The notes beneath the pieces were generated by a model, which saw only the letters and a program-made list of their open reading frames with translations, searched no databases and was not told the origin of the DNA. Position numbers and translations under genes: made by a program. This document shows, in pieces, positions 40,424 through 52,289 of a stretch of 64,000 nucleotides of DNA. Where the stretch lies: positions 1,178,001 to 1,242,000 of the forward strand of contig NW_020289976.1 of the NCBI RefSeq assembly GCF_003144245.1, read 5' to 3'. Numbering within the stretch: the first letter of the stretch is position 1; every line of letters starts with the position of its first letter. The DNA is from Jaminaea rosea. Its lineage: Eukaryota; Basidiomycota; Exobasidiomycetes; Microstromatales.

Positions 40424-40645
40424 GGGGATCCGCCAACAAAGACATCGACGGAGCGTGTGCGGGCGCAGCAACTGATACCCAATGCAGATGAGATCACGAC
40501 GAAGCCGCTCACCTGAGGCTGAGCGACCTGAGAATGACTGAGATGATGCACGATGCATATTCTTTTGTAGCACGACGGCAGATGACAGTTTGAGTTGGGT
40601 AGCTGAACAAATGAGGAAAGCCCGAAGCGAGCGCCCGTCCGCCTC

Positions 40646-43468
40646 TCAGTACTCCAGCTCCATGACCTCTCCTGCTCCATCTCCTCCAGCGCCAGGACCG
40701 CCCGATGTGTCCAAGTCTTGATAGCTCCTCATGTCCCTCCCCCTCGCTGCTCGCGGGTCGAGTGGTCTGGGTGCAGGAGGGAGCGGCTCGGCAGGTAGTG
40801 CTGGCGCGTCCGGGTCTGCGAATCCATTGCTGCCTCCGCCATTCTCTACCAGCCCACCGAGCCTGAGGTGAAGAGGCGGGGGCGCTCCCATCCCCGGCGC
40901 TAGGTGGATAGGAGGCGGGCCGCCCAAGGGAGGAGGTGCCATACGATCCTCCAGGCCGCCTGGGGCGCCCCGGCGGGAGTCACGACGATGCAGCCCTGGG
41001 GGAGGGGAGTGGGATCGCCTTCTCTTGCGACCACCACCACCTGGCACGACAGTCGAGGGACCCATACGAATCAACCCCATGCGACCGCCGTCTCCTGCGG
41101 ACAGGCCCGCCGGATCGTCCCAGCTATGTGTCGCTGCCATGAAGTTGTGTGACTGGCTGTACCCATGTCCGTGCCCGTTGGGTCTTCCGCCTGCTCCGCG
41201 AGCCTCGCGCTCGTTTACTGCTGCTACCAAGCTCCCACTGAGGGGAGGCATGATCCTCGTCGGGTCCCTAATGTAGTTGTTGAGGTACTTGATATCCGCC
41301 TTCCTGCCCTCACCCAGCTCTCCCTCGATGATGTCCCTATGCTTGTTGCATACATGCTTCTGAACGAATACAAGCGCCCTGAAAAGCTTGTCGCACGTCT
41401 TCGTTGGCGGAGGCACCCCGGGCTCGTCGGCCGCCATGCCCTCAGCAAGGGCCTTCTCGTGCGCAGGATTGACCACTTGGACAACACAGCGATGCTTCTC
41501 TTCTCCGTCTTGACGGGCAAAGGGCGTCGCGAGATCGAGCATCAACTTGTCCAGGTCGACACCACCGTGCTCTGCTATGTCCGAGCTGGGCAGAGAGAGG
41601 AGGAGAGCGTGCTTTCGATCCAAATTTTCCGCCCACTGCTCTTCGCCTACGTTCAGCGACTCCTCCGTCCCTCCTCCGGCTTCTTGCCTGCCCTCACGCT
41701 CTGCCTCTGATTCGCCAGCAGGGTACATCCGCCTGTAGTGCGCCCTCGCTCTGCGGACCAGCTCCTCGCTGAAATCACAGATGGTTGACGAGTAGTAGTC
41801 GCAATGGTACACCTCGCGAAGCAGATCCAAATGCAGGTCAAGCTGCTTCTTGATCGTGCTGCGCACTGCGGCTTTGAAACTCTCTGAGTCGAGCAGACGC
41901 TCATTATCCGCAATTGAGCGCAAGACATCATCTTCCAGCTCTGAGCCGTCGGCCTCGTAGTAGCGCGTCATGCCCATCGCTTCAAAGACCTTCCGTCCGA
42001 TCTCTGCCGAAGCGTCTGTGGCATTTGCGGAGCGACCAGCCTCATCGAGCGGGGGACTTTCCTCGCCTGTAGGCCAGAGCTGCTCTCTATCTTCGGCCTC
42101 GAGCCAGCGCACGAGCTCCTTCGCCTGCCGCAAATCCGTTGCCAGCCTCTGCAACCTCCCAGCACCAGAGGGAGCGCTGCGGAACTTGACCTGGACGCCG
42201 CGAAGCGCAAGGTCAAGCTGCAACTTATAGCGCTGCACCACGTTGCTATCCATCATCTTCTGCCGAGCGTCGGCCGCATTCTGATCCGTCTCAAATTGCG
42301 CCCAACCGATGGCGAAGTAGGCTTTATTCGCGTGTGCTTCGCCCAGGGCCAGATAGCGGAAGCCGTCCATCGTGGCCAGCTCCTCCTCGATGGCACCACG
42401 ACTGCATTCTGGTGGGATGCGCATGACGAGGAGCTGCTCGGGGCACGGGTCGATGGGAAGTGCGTCGGATGTCAATTTGATGGGCTCGCCAGAGCGCGAG
42501 AAGATGGTCGAGTCTTGCGACCCGGCACCGGCTGCCTTGCTCTCCGCGATGGAGGGAAAATGCTGCTCGAAGGCCACCCCATCAATGGCGCCGCTGCTGA
42601 GCTCCTCCAACCACTTCTGCTTGCGGCCATGCCTGCCTTGGCGCCTGCGAGACTGCCTTCGCTCGACCTCCACGTCTCCCAGCCCGTATTTTTCCAGGAA
42701 GAAGGGCAGGTCCCTCTTTTCCTCCCAAAACCTCCTTGCGGAGCGCGCGGTGTAAACTATCTTGTACTGCTTGTAGAGATTGAACATCTCCTGCGTCGAG
42801 AGGTCCGACGAGGAACTCGAAGGATTGAGCGCTGCCTGGCGGGCGCGATGGACGTGGGCAAATTGCTTGAAGGGGAGGAGGGCAGGAGACTCGAGTGGGT
42901 CGGGAATGGGACCGACTTCCTCGACCGGGGGACGACGGCGAGGCGGAGGCTCGCGATCACGCCCTCCGCCACCATAGTACTCTTCGCCGCTTGCCGGGGG
43001 CGGACGCCTTTGATAGCGCTCCTCCGGCGCCGCATAGCGGTCTCGATCGCGCTCGCGCTCGCGGTCGTAATCGCCATAGCCACGAGGTGGGGGTGCTCCT
43101 CCGACGACTTCGCGCTCGCGATCGTACCGGTCGTAGCGGTCATATGGATCGCGGTCTACTGGAGCAGCTGGGTAGCGGGATGAGTAGGGAGAGCGCGATG
43201 TTCGGTAGCGATCGTAGCCAGCGTATGGCGATGGTGAGCGGGCTGCGATTTAGAGAGCTCAAGTGGTCAGTATGATGTCGGACGACTGCACAATGCCCAG
43301 CGTTGTCGCCTCACCTCCTCGGCCATAGACTGGGGCTCCTCGCTCAGGCGCGGCGCCGCGAGTGTAATCGGGCGACCTAGAAGGCGGCTCAGCGCGGTAG
43401 TCGTAGCGGCTTGCGGGCGGCGAGCGCTGACGTGCGTAGGGATCGTCGTCTCCACGCCAGTAAGACAT
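40646..43468 (-). CDS. ARS2: ARS2/Serrate RNA-processing protein (2 exons)
   Basis: Partner of the nuclear cap-binding complex that sorts capped transcripts for processing, export or decay. Exon 1 (43315-43468) encodes MSYWRGDDDPYARQRSPPAS. A 72-bp intron (43243-43314, GTGAGG..TCGCAG) splits an Ala codon. Exon 2 (40646-43242) continues without a stop. The spliced product is 916 residues: an Arg/Tyr/Asp-rich N-terminus, then the conserved SERRATE/ARS2 N-terminal domain starting LSTQEMFNLYKQYKIVYTAR with FWEEKRDLPFFLEKYGL. An RRM-like region follows (LLVMRIPPECSRGAIEEELA). The C-terminal zinc finger is KTCDKLFRALVFVQKHVCNK with a following His. The tail is Gly/Pro/Arg-rich and ends in acidic MELEY, as in metazoan ARS2. 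Confidence 0.92.
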
Positions 43469-44281
43469 GGTGTGCGACTAGAGCTGGCGTTGTGAGAACT
43501 TGTTCGATGCTGAGATGAGTCGCGGGAAGATGAGGAAGATGAGGATGAAAGAGTGTGAGCTATGGTGTCGGAGGGCGATGACGAGGATGAAAAGTCTCGG
43601 GCATAAGAAAGACGAGGGCGCCGAGTTGAGTAAAGGGGGAGGATAAGAAGCTAGGCTGGCTGTATGCGCCTCTATGGGCGGATGCAAAGGGAGCGCTGGC
43701 CGTCTCCGACTAGGAAGTCGTCGAAGAAGATGAAGAAGAGGAGGAGGTGACGGCGATGCTCTGCATACGTGCTGCGTTGACGTATGGCCAGGGCAAGACG
43801 ATGGGGAATACGATGAAGGAGGGGTTGCTCGCAAGGACAGGTTTCGATCGAGAGAGGAGGAAGAGGAAGGGGGGGATTATCGAGACTCACCAAAGACGAT
43901 GTAGAAGGGGGACAACGGCAGTCTGCTGTGCAGCACCTTGGACTCTGGACGTTGTTGGCTCGCAGTGAGAGTGCGCGTCGACTTCGAACCGGGTCTGCTG
44001 GGCTGGTCGATTGCCCTGTTGAGGTGGGGAAGAAGGAAGGCGAGTCGTGGGTCGACGGGATGACAGATTGGCGCGAGCGCGCAGGCGGGCGACGGGAGGG
44101 GAACAAAGGCCCGCTCGCTCAATCGGCCTGCGCCCCTTTGGAGAGAGGCTTGACTTGAGCGACTTCCACATCGAGGCAATTGACCTTGACTTGTCTCTGC
44201 AACGGTTTACTACGAATCTCACGAACTACAAACGACCCATAACGACCACCCATTATACCCCTCAACCCATTGACGACCACC
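43469..44281. promoter_or_regulatory. Divergent upstream region of ARS2 and CRIB-protein genes
   Basis: 813 bp between divergent starts. The right end (44200-44281) is rich in ACGACC/CCCAT-like leader sequence. Several short frames occur on both strands but none looks coding. Confidence 0.4.
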
Positions 44282-46045
44282 ATGTTCCGCTCATCATCAC
44301 CTCCACCACGAGTTGCCTCCCCAACGCCGAGGCAGCGCATCATGTCCTTCCTTGGAGGTGGCAGTCGCAGCAGCGGCCCCAATACCATCGATGATGGCTC
44401 TCCCGCTGCATCGTCAACACCGCCACTGGTATCTCAGCTACAGCTGCAGGGAGACCCCGCAGCCAGCCAGGACTCAACCACCAGCCACTTGTCTCCATCT
44501 GCGCCGCCGCCTATGGCCCGCCGTGCCTCCGTCGATCAGTCTGAGAGCATACAGCGCATGCCATCACGTACGCTGCTGCGACGGCGCTCCTCAGCATCGA
44601 ACACAAACTCGGGCACTCTATTCCGAAAGCGCTCCACAAGTGGAATCAGCAACAAGGATTTCCCGCCCGTCGGCTCAGACACCGACGCCGGGTCGCATAC
44701 CCCATCGTATCGCTCCCCTTCACCCACCAAGATGTTCTCCCCACGCTTCCTGCCCAACACCAACGGCAGCAACGCCTCTGCCTCAGCCACAGCCGATCTC
44801 AGCATTTCCTCACCGCCAGGCAGCCCGACAAAGAGGTCGCGTGCCCTCTTTCCCACTCGTGGTCGCAAGGACTCAGCAGCTTCCATCTCATCCGCAGGCA
44901 TCAGCTCAGGGCCATCAGCGCCTAATCCCATGAGCAGGCCGACTAGTCCAATGAAGGACCTTTTCGGCGGCTCGTCGTCCTCTGCAGCGGTTGCGAGGAA
45001 GGGAGGGGTCGACAAGTCTCTCATCGGCTTGCCAACTAATTTCAAACATACAGGAGGAGGAGGGACCAGCAGCCCGTCGTTGGAGACGGCCATTGCTCTG
45101 CCGGGTCTTGAAGCCCATCTCCCACCATCTTCACCTCATATGAGGAACAGGAAAATCTCTGCTCCCTCCTCTCCGGGCTCAAGACAGCAGCCTCGCCTGG
45201 CTGGCTCAGGCGCTGATCATGACACGTCGCTGCAAGACTCTCTCGCCCAAATCAACTCAGCAATGGGGACTGGCTCCCCTGACCAGCCCACCTCAAGCCC
45301 AGACATGTGGCAACCTCGCGATGCTCGCCTAGACACGGTGAAAGAGGTACCCAGCGGCTTCATCCAGCGCTTCGAGAAGATGGGCCAGGCGCCTGGACCC
45401 CAGGGCGAGGGCTTGGGGGGGCTTGGGCGTGGAGGAACTAGGGCAGACGCGCGAGAGCTCTTTGGGGGCTCCGCTTCTGCGACTGGTCTACCAGATGGCT
45501 CAGGCCAGCCATTCAGATCTTCCTCGCCCACCGGTCGCATCGCCTCACAGCCTCCCTTGCGATCCACCTCCCCCTTGCGATCGGTTTCGCCTCCCTCGCG
45601 AGCTGCTGGAGGGAATCGACCCTGGCCTGCTCGACCTAGTTCGCCGCCGGTGTCGCCGTCCGCGGCCGCTTCAGCCTCGATGGACAAAAGCCTCTTCACT
45701 GAAGTCGGCGTCTCCAACGAGCCCTCGTCTCCGATTATGCGCGCGACCTCACCCACGAGGATGGGGAAGCGAAAGCCTGTGCCTTCGCTCGACTCGACGT
45801 CATCTCCGGTAACAGCAGGAGCGAGAGAGCAAGGGGCAATGCGATCTTCCTCCCCTTCTCGTCAAGCTCAGTCCCCCTCCGCTTCACCTCCCCGTCGACC
45901 CGCGTCGCCACCAGTCCCGGCCTCCAAGCCACAGCCTCCTCGACCCTCTTTCCCCTCCCAACAGCAAGACTGGGCAGCCACTCTTGCCGAGATCTCAGAC
46001 GCACTCAATGCTCCCCTGCCCAGCGCTACAAAGAGCTCAAAGTAA
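44282..46045 (+). CDS. Disordered Ser/Pro-rich protein with a CRIB-like motif
   Basis: Single-exon frame of 587 residues from the ATG at 44282 (MFRSSSPPPRVASPTPRQR). Most is low-complexity Ser/Pro/Arg with many SP/TP and RRxS-like sites (LLRRRSSAS, LFRKRSTSG), suggesting heavy phosphorylation. One ordered-looking motif, KSLIGLPTNFKHTGG (about residues 245-260), matches the core of Cdc42/Rac-binding CRIB motifs (I-S-x-P-x-x-F-x-H). Two further short conserved-looking pieces are SGFIQRFEKMG and the C-terminal QQDWAATLAEISDALNAPLP. A role as a Cdc42 effector in polarity is inferred from the motif only. There is no kinase or other catalytic domain, so it is not a PAK. It is convergent with the DIL gene at 242 bp. 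Confidence 0.72.
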   Translation: MFRSSSPPPRVASPTPRQRIMSFLGGGSRSSGPNTIDDGSPAASSTPPLVSQLQLQGDPAASQDSTTSHLSPSAPPPMARRASVDQSESIQRMPSRTLLRRRSSASNTNSGTLFRKRSTSGISNKDFPPVGSDTDAGSHTPSYRSPSPTKMFSPRFLPNTNGSNASASATADLSISSPPGSPTKRSRALFPTRGRKDSAASISSAGISSGPSAPNPMSRPTSPMKDLFGGSSSSAAVARKGGVDKSLIGLPTNFKHTGGGGTSSPSLETAIALPGLEAHLPPSSPHMRNRKISAPSSPGSRQQPRLAGSGADHDTSLQDSLAQINSAMGTGSPDQPTSSPDMWQPRDARLDTVKEVPSGFIQRFEKMGQAPGPQGEGLGGLGRGGTRADARELFGGSASATGLPDGSGQPFRSSSPTGRIASQPPLRSTSPLRSVSPPSRAAGGNRPWPARPSSPPVSPSAAASASMDKSLFTEVGVSNEPSSPIMRATSPTRMGKRKPVPSLDSTSSPVTAGAREQGAMRSSSPSRQAQSPSASPPRRPASPPVPASKPQPPRPSFPSQQQDWAATLAEISDALNAPLPSATKSSK

Positions 46046-46287
46046 ACCGTTGGTTTCCTTCTCATGACCTCTCTCACTGCTTCTCTCTTCTCCTCTCACG
46101 ACCGCCGCGCATCAACATGCTGTACCAACACCTCTTCTAGACACAATACCATCAATCCTGTCACAGGCCCGTTGCACGAGTGTGAATACAAAGCAAAGCA
46201 CCTGATCATCTATCATGGCCGAGAAGTGACATCAAACAAATACCATACATGTAAAGCTTTCGCCTGTCCAGCAGGCTTTTCCTGCCC

Positions 46288-49200
46288 TTACTCATCGATC
46301 TCCCCCACCCAGCCTCTCTGCCCGCTCGCACTAGCCGCAGGCAAGTTGAGCGGTCCCGCTCTACTACTGAAGCCAGAGGCCTTCCGTTTGGCTTGAGCGA
46401 GCAGCGCATCTCGGTGACGTTGCTCTTCATCCGCAGGGGTGAGTGGCTGCTCAAACAGCCGGCTAGCAGCTTTGCGTAATCGCCGACCGGCTTCGCCCAC
46501 CGAGTCTGGGTCGCCTGATCCTGGCGTGGGAGGAGGCCCACCGAGCCGGTCTGCCGCCTTACGGGCTAAAGCGCCACCGAGGGCGAGGAGCTGTTTACGA
46601 GGAGAGGTGGAGCGAGGCCTTTCTCCCTCCTGCTCCTGGCGAGGAGCGGATAAGGGCGGGCGCACCTCGCCGTAGGACTCATCATCACTCTCGCTGCCCA
46701 ACGACCCACTAGACCCGGTAAAGGAGGGTTGCCGCCTGAGCTGGCCATGTTGAGCCTGCAAAGCGGTCGGACGGGTCGTGTAGTGCGGGACGTCCAGCAG
46801 TAGGGGGGAGCCGGCATGCTGCGGGTGGGGGCTACTCTCCGCAGATGCATCCAGGCTCGTCCGGTTATTGTTGATGACCACGCTATCGTCGCCAGTAATC
46901 GCAGACGCAGAGCGGGCGCCAGTCTCGCTCTGCTCGCTTACCCTCCGCCTGCTACCACTCACCCTCCTGTCAATCTGCCCCGACGGAGAGCGGGCGCTCA
47001 TGCCCGACCCTCTCCTTTGCTCCGGAAGCGCCAACCCCTCCTCCCTCAAGCTCGCCAGCGCAGCACGTCTCTTCCTCGCCAGAGCAATCCATTGCTTTTC
47101 CGCCTCTTTGCGCATCATGACGCCCAAAGCTTCGAAGGTTTCATCCCGCAGGAGAGGAACAGGTTGCCAGTACCCGCCGGCTGCAAAGCCGCGTCCGGTG
47201 GCGAAGAGTGTGCTGCTTGTTGCTGAGGATGTGGAAGTGGCTGAGGGAGCGCCGGCCGACGATTCGGACAGGGCGTCGTCAATGTCCTCGGGTTGCGCGG
47301 CAGAGCCAGAGGTGGGAGAGGAGGCGACGATAGAGGCGCGACGAGTTGCGCTTATCGATGAGCCTGGCGTGCCCGGTACTTGCAGGAAGTCCCTCGTCGA
47401 AGTCATTGATCCGGGCCCGCTGCCACCTGGCGTTCCCTGAGCGCCCACAGCGAGCGTTCCCGCATTGCCCCTCACATGCCTCAGCGAGGGTGTACCAGTC
47501 CCAGCAAAATGACCTCTACCGAAGCCAAAGGCATCCCCTGGCGAGACGATGAGTGCCTCGGTACTGCTAGGCAGCGCAAAGGGCAGCATCGCTGACGACT
47601 TGAACAGCTCCCGTATCGGCGCGGTGGTCGTCGCTGAGGAGCCAAGGGTAGTACGACTAGGTACAAAGTCTGCGATGGATCTGCCTGGAAGAAAGAGCGA
47701 GTCGACGAGTGATTGAGCTCGTGAGGCTTCCTCGTCTCGCTCACGATCTCGGAGAGCGATGGAGCTCTCTGAGTCGGCGGGCGACGGGAGGCCATCCTTG
47801 CTTGGTGGCTGCGGACCTGCCATGTGTCGAGCGCCATTGAGGTCGTGAGGAGAGGCAGTGCTGCCCAGGTCCAGTCCAAGGGAACTTGTACGGCCCATGA
47901 TATGTGGGGAAGATGACATGTGTACTGTGCTTCCGCTCGTGTCGGCCCCCAAATTGTCCTTGGGCGGCGGTGTAGGTGATCGACTGTCTGGATTGACACC
48001 ACGCTCCGTCGTCGTCCCGGAGCGGTGATGACGCTCTACCGATTCCTCTTCGCCATTCCCGGCCTCCCTCAGTGCAGCTTTGGCGTCCTCCCTCAGGATC
48101 TCCCGTCTCATCCTCTCCAACTCCCTTCTCGCCCTCCCTTCTTCTTCCGCCTCCCTTTGCACCTCGACACTCCTCTGCCAGTCTCCCACCAGCTGATCCA
48201 AGTACTGCCTACACTCCTCGCTCATGCGTGGCTCGCCTACTTCGTAGCGGTAGTCGCGGACAGCCCTACGCATCTGCATAGGTGTAAGAGCATGCAGACC
48301 TTGCAGAGTGGCGATGAGGGCTGGGAAGTCGCGCAGGGTCGAGTGGCAAGACAGCCAGGAGATCAATTGGTTGACCGGGGCCAAGTGGGTAGTGACTATC
48401 CCGAGGGGAAGAGCGTTAGAGCGCGCCCAGTCTTCCAGTGTGGAGACGTTCAGCTTTAGCTGCATAGCACGCGACCGACAGAGATATTTCTTGGAGGTGA
48501 GGACCTACATTCGAGTGGCGAGCAAGGGAGGGGGATCAGCGAGAGAATCAGAAAGACCAACGTGGGCGGCGCCGGCTCACCCTGTTGAACAGCTCCGAGC
48601 CCAGCCAGTAGAAGACTTGCGAAAATATCTGGACGATCACTGCTGGGTTGATCTCGTAGAGCTGAAGCACATGCAGCGCCGCCGTCAGGATTGACGTGAC
48701 AGTCCGCGGTGTAGGATGGCTGAGCTGCTCAGCCGCAGAGAGCTTTGAGTCAGTGCTGCTTCCAAGAGCAGCACCAGGCTGCGGTGGCGGCCGCCCGCTC
48801 ATAGCATACGATTCGCCGCGCATTGAGCTACTGCCCGTCATCGGGCTCATCATCATCGGCCCTGCCCTGGCCTCATTCTCCTCACTCCCCTCCTTGAATT
48901 GCGAGAAGATTTGACTGAGTGGCCGTCTCGCCGATCCCTTGTGTCTCAAGCTATTTGCCCCTCCTCCACCGGTGCTCGCCCTCACGCTTCCTTTGAGCGT
49001 CTTGATCAAGTTCCACTCTCCTTCGAATCGCACATCCTCAAAGCCCGGTATGGCCTCATGCTCAAGCAGGGCCACCTCCAGCACCTTGGAGATACGGCGC
49101 TCCACATCCCTGATGATGGCCACGACTATTTCGTTGACCAGGTCCTGAATGAAGAGGTGCGCCTCTTCCCTCATCTTGGGCAGCTGGCTGAGCGTCACGT

Positions 49201-50728
49201 CTCGTCGTGTGTAGTAGAGGAGGAGCATCATATTAAATAGCCAGAAGGCCTGGCTCACCACGTCCCCCTCACGGGCACGGCTTAGGTCTTCCACCGTTTC
49301 AAGAGTGGCGTAGAGCATATTGATGAGCAGATCTTCGTCTCCTAGGCTAGCAGCGTAGCGCAAGCACAGGAAGACCGCGTTGGCAGGCTCGGCGCGAGCG
49401 ATCCAGGGGGCGCGAACTGGTTTGGCGTGGCTGACGATCATGTCCAGTAGCGGGTCGATGTCTCCGTCCCCAAATACCATCATCTGGTCTGGAAGGATTT
49501 GCTCGAAGTCAAAGCCCACAGAGAGAGGGTCAGCGCCCACTTCAAGGGCACCGCATCCAGGAAGAAGACCGAGATCGTTGCGACGACGCTGAGCGGCAGA
49601 GTTGGGCTGATGAGGGTTGCGGCGTTTTTGTTTGCTGCTGCGTCTCTTGATGGCCCAGGAGCTAGATGAGTGGTCATGGTCTTCACGCGGTGGTTCGCCG
49701 ACGAGGGAAGAGAAGTCAACGTCGAGGAGGACGCTCATGTCGAGCAAGGCTCTACCTCTCCCTTCTGCGACTTCTCTTGTCCTCAAATTGGCTTCTTGGA
49801 TTTGATGACGCTCATTTTTGCCGATCAGACGCCGAGAAGTCGACGAAGTCGTCGCGAACATCATTGGGGATTGATGGGTCAGTGTGCGGGAGTGACCGCG
49901 TGCTTTTGGCGGTGTTGCAGCAGGGGTCGAATCGATGGAGACTGCGCGGTTATGTGAGCGAGACGGCGTCGATGGGGTTCCTCGACCTGAAGGAGAAGGG
50001 GCGACGCTGAAGTTGTCGATGCTCTGGTCAGCTTCGCTGTATGCTGCGGCAATCTGGAGTCGGTCGAAGATTGCATCGGCGATGAGTTGTCGATCTCTTG
50101 ACCGCGGGCTCGAGGGTCCAGCTGCTGGTGCAGCACGAGGAGCGTAGTGATACATGGAAGGCTGCGAAACTTCCTCTGGCGCAATGGAGACGATGAAGTC
50201 CTCGCAAGTGGTACCCTTGTGGCTGCGAGCTTCCACATTTGCGCCTCTCCGGATCAGGTAGTCGACAAGGGGCAGATTGGAAGAATTGACGGCCCACATA
50301 AGCGGGGTCCAGCCCAGCCCATCTTGCTCATCGATAGGGACGCCGTAGTCGAGGAGAAGCTTGACTACGTCGATGTGACCTGAACTGGCAGCGAGACAAA
50401 GTGGTCCCATGAAGGGCGCCTCAGTACCGCTGTCTCCGCCTTCGCCGTCCTCATCTCGGAGCTCATCAAGGCGCAATACTGCGAGGGCCTGGGACCCCGG
50501 AGGCCCTTGTGCCGATTGCTGTTGTGATACGTAGCTCTTTGCCTCGAGGATCCAAGCCAGTAGATGGACATCTCCGCTAGATGCGCAGCGCAACACCACC
50601 TTTTCGAGGCATTGTGCCTTGTCCTCTGTCGTGTGTTGATCTGAGGCGAGGAGTCGCTGCACTGTATGCGGTGATGGGCATAGCTTGAGAAAGTCATCGA
50701 GACCCGACGATGCCTCGATGGCCGCCAT
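46288..50728 (-). CDS. Ankyrin-repeat and dilute (DIL) domain protein (2 exons)
   Basis: Large cytoplasmic protein of 1454 residues. Exon 1 is 48581-50728 and exon 2 is 46288-48504. The 76-bp intron (48505-48580, GTGAGC..TGTAG) joins SELFNR to VLTSKKYLCRSRAMQ in phase 0, inside the DIL domain. Residues ~1-190 hold ankyrin repeats, e.g. PLCLAASSGHIDVVKLLLDY and TPLMWAVNSSNLPLVDYLIR. The DIL domain starts near 400 (AVFLCLRYAASLGDEDLL) and runs through QAFWLFNMMLLLYYTRRDVT and VFYWLGSELFNR to KLNVSTLEDWARSN and YEVGEP. This is the cargo-binding fold of class V myosin tails, but no motor or IQ motifs are present. The last ~550 residues are Ser/Pro-rich and disordered. Start at 50728 (MAAIEASSGLDDFLKL). 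Confidence 0.9.
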
Positions 50729-51028
50729 GTCTAGGCAGAGAGATGATGACGGAGTAGATGACAGGCCACAGACGACCGATGAAACGAAAAGGAGGCTGAT
50801 ACGATGAGGCGACAACAAGGATTGGAGTCGCTGCGCTTTGTGGTGTTGGTTGGCCAATCTCAATCCTCGTTCCGAGACAGAGGCCACGCGAGGCACAGGC
50901 GACGAGTTGATGCGGCCTGGAATGAAAGGAGGCCCGAGCGCCGGCTCTGAAGTGTTCCTCTGTTTCTCATCCAATTCAGCAAACATCGGCCCTCAATTTC
51001 GCTCGCCTCAGCGTTCTCTCAGGGTCGA
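50729..51028. promoter_or_regulatory. Short divergent promoter (DIL gene / unknown gene)
   Basis: 300 bp between divergent start codons. The DIL frame stays open upstream across it on the minus strand but without protein-like character. No specific site was identified. Confidence 0.4.
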
Positions 51029-52261
51029 ATGGCATTCCCACCCCCTCCGATCTTACCACGCGGCCCCCTGTCTTCCTCTTCGCCCCCGCCGCGAAGGATG
51101 GCCTCGTCATCCACCATTGGGCATGGCACACAAGCCTCGTCCTCTACCAGCAACACACCATCACGCGTAGTCCCACCGGGACCCGGTGGCGCTTCCTCGT
51201 TGACAGTCAACGACATCCTCTGCGACTCCTTCACAAGACGCATCGCGCTACTCGTCTACTTGAAGGGTGTGCTAGCGGGCAAACATCTCTACGCCTCTAC
51301 AGTCCTCTTCAGCCCGCGCGACCTCGCCGACGTCTACGATACAGAGAGAATGCGACGTCGCTCTTATCGGCACCTCGTGCTAGGACTCGCTCTGTCCCCT
51401 TTGGTTGAGCAAACGAGCATGTCCCTGCCCGACTTCGTACGCTCCCTCGGCTCTGCCCTCGCCGATGTCGAAGCGCTGCCAGAGACAGCGGGCAGCTCAT
51501 CCGCAGGATTGAGCGCTGCGGGTTACCCATCGTCTTCGGCCGGAGGGGGGAGTGTCTCGTCGGAAAAGAGAAGCGTGCGCAGCTTGTTCTCGTCGAGCAA
51601 AAACAAGGGCCAAAAGAAGGGAGGGACGTTTAGCGATATTCATCCGCCGGATTTTGGGATGAGCACGATGGGTGGGGTCAGCGGAGCGAGCAGCGAGATT
51701 GCTGGTGGCCATCTTGTGAGTCGCAGCGATGTCCGTGATTCAGGCAGCACGTATTCAGAAAAGGCCTGACTTCCACTTCTTTGCACCGCGTAGCCTTTTG
51801 CCCTCGACTTCTTTCAGACATTTACCACTCTCGCCGACATCCTCATCGAGATCTACTCCAAACTTCTCACCTACCTCGGCGCCCCAGGCCCTTCCACTGG
51901 CCTGGCCCCGACGGAAGACGGCAGCGAGGGCATGACTGCTACCACAAGCAGCCTTCCTCCTCTCGCCTCACAAGTGGTAGACGCCATCAACAAAGCGGAT
52001 GGCAAGGTCAAGAAGATGCTCGCTCAGGTGACAAAGGAGCTTGATGGCGCTGCAAGGCACGTAGTCAAGGAGGAGCTCGCACAGCTTGAGGCCGGATTAT
52101 CTCCCAATGCGCCGCAGAATTTGGCGATAGACCCACATTCGAGAGTGGGGAGCACGCGCGACGATTTCGGCGATTCAATGGGTTCAACAAGTCCCTACAC
52201 CGGTCTCCCCGGCCCCCCTTCATCTATGACACACGGCGATTTCGGCTCGAGTCACGGCTAA
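51029..52261 (+). CDS. Unrecognised conserved-looking fungal protein (2 exons)
   Basis: I do not recognise the family. Exon 1 (51029-51715) has a Pro/Ser-rich N-terminus and then a folded-looking helical block from ~residue 57: LTVNDILCDSFTRRIALLVY, LKGVLAGKHLYASTVLF and SYRHLVLGLALSPLVEQTSM. A Ser/Gly linker follows. The donor is CTT|GTGAGT at 51716. Two in-frame acceptors are possible, after 51793 (GCGTAG) or after 51817 (TTTCAG); they differ by eight residues. Exon 2 gives TFTTLADILIEIYSKLLTYLG, then VVDAINKADGKVKKMLAQVT, a coiled-coil-like helix, and a Gly/Ser tail ending at 52261. A second ATG at 51098 could also serve. Without splicing the frame ends shortly after the donor. It may be a cytoskeletal or trafficking adaptor, but there is no direct evidence. 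Confidence 0.7.
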
Positions 52262-52289
52262 TTGGCATTCACTTAGCAAGTACTCTGCA

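Noticed and set aside
43978-43996. Possible reverse-strand tRNA B-box (GGTTCGAAGTC)
   Set aside because: No paired T-stem or A-box was found nearby. Chance match in a leader region.
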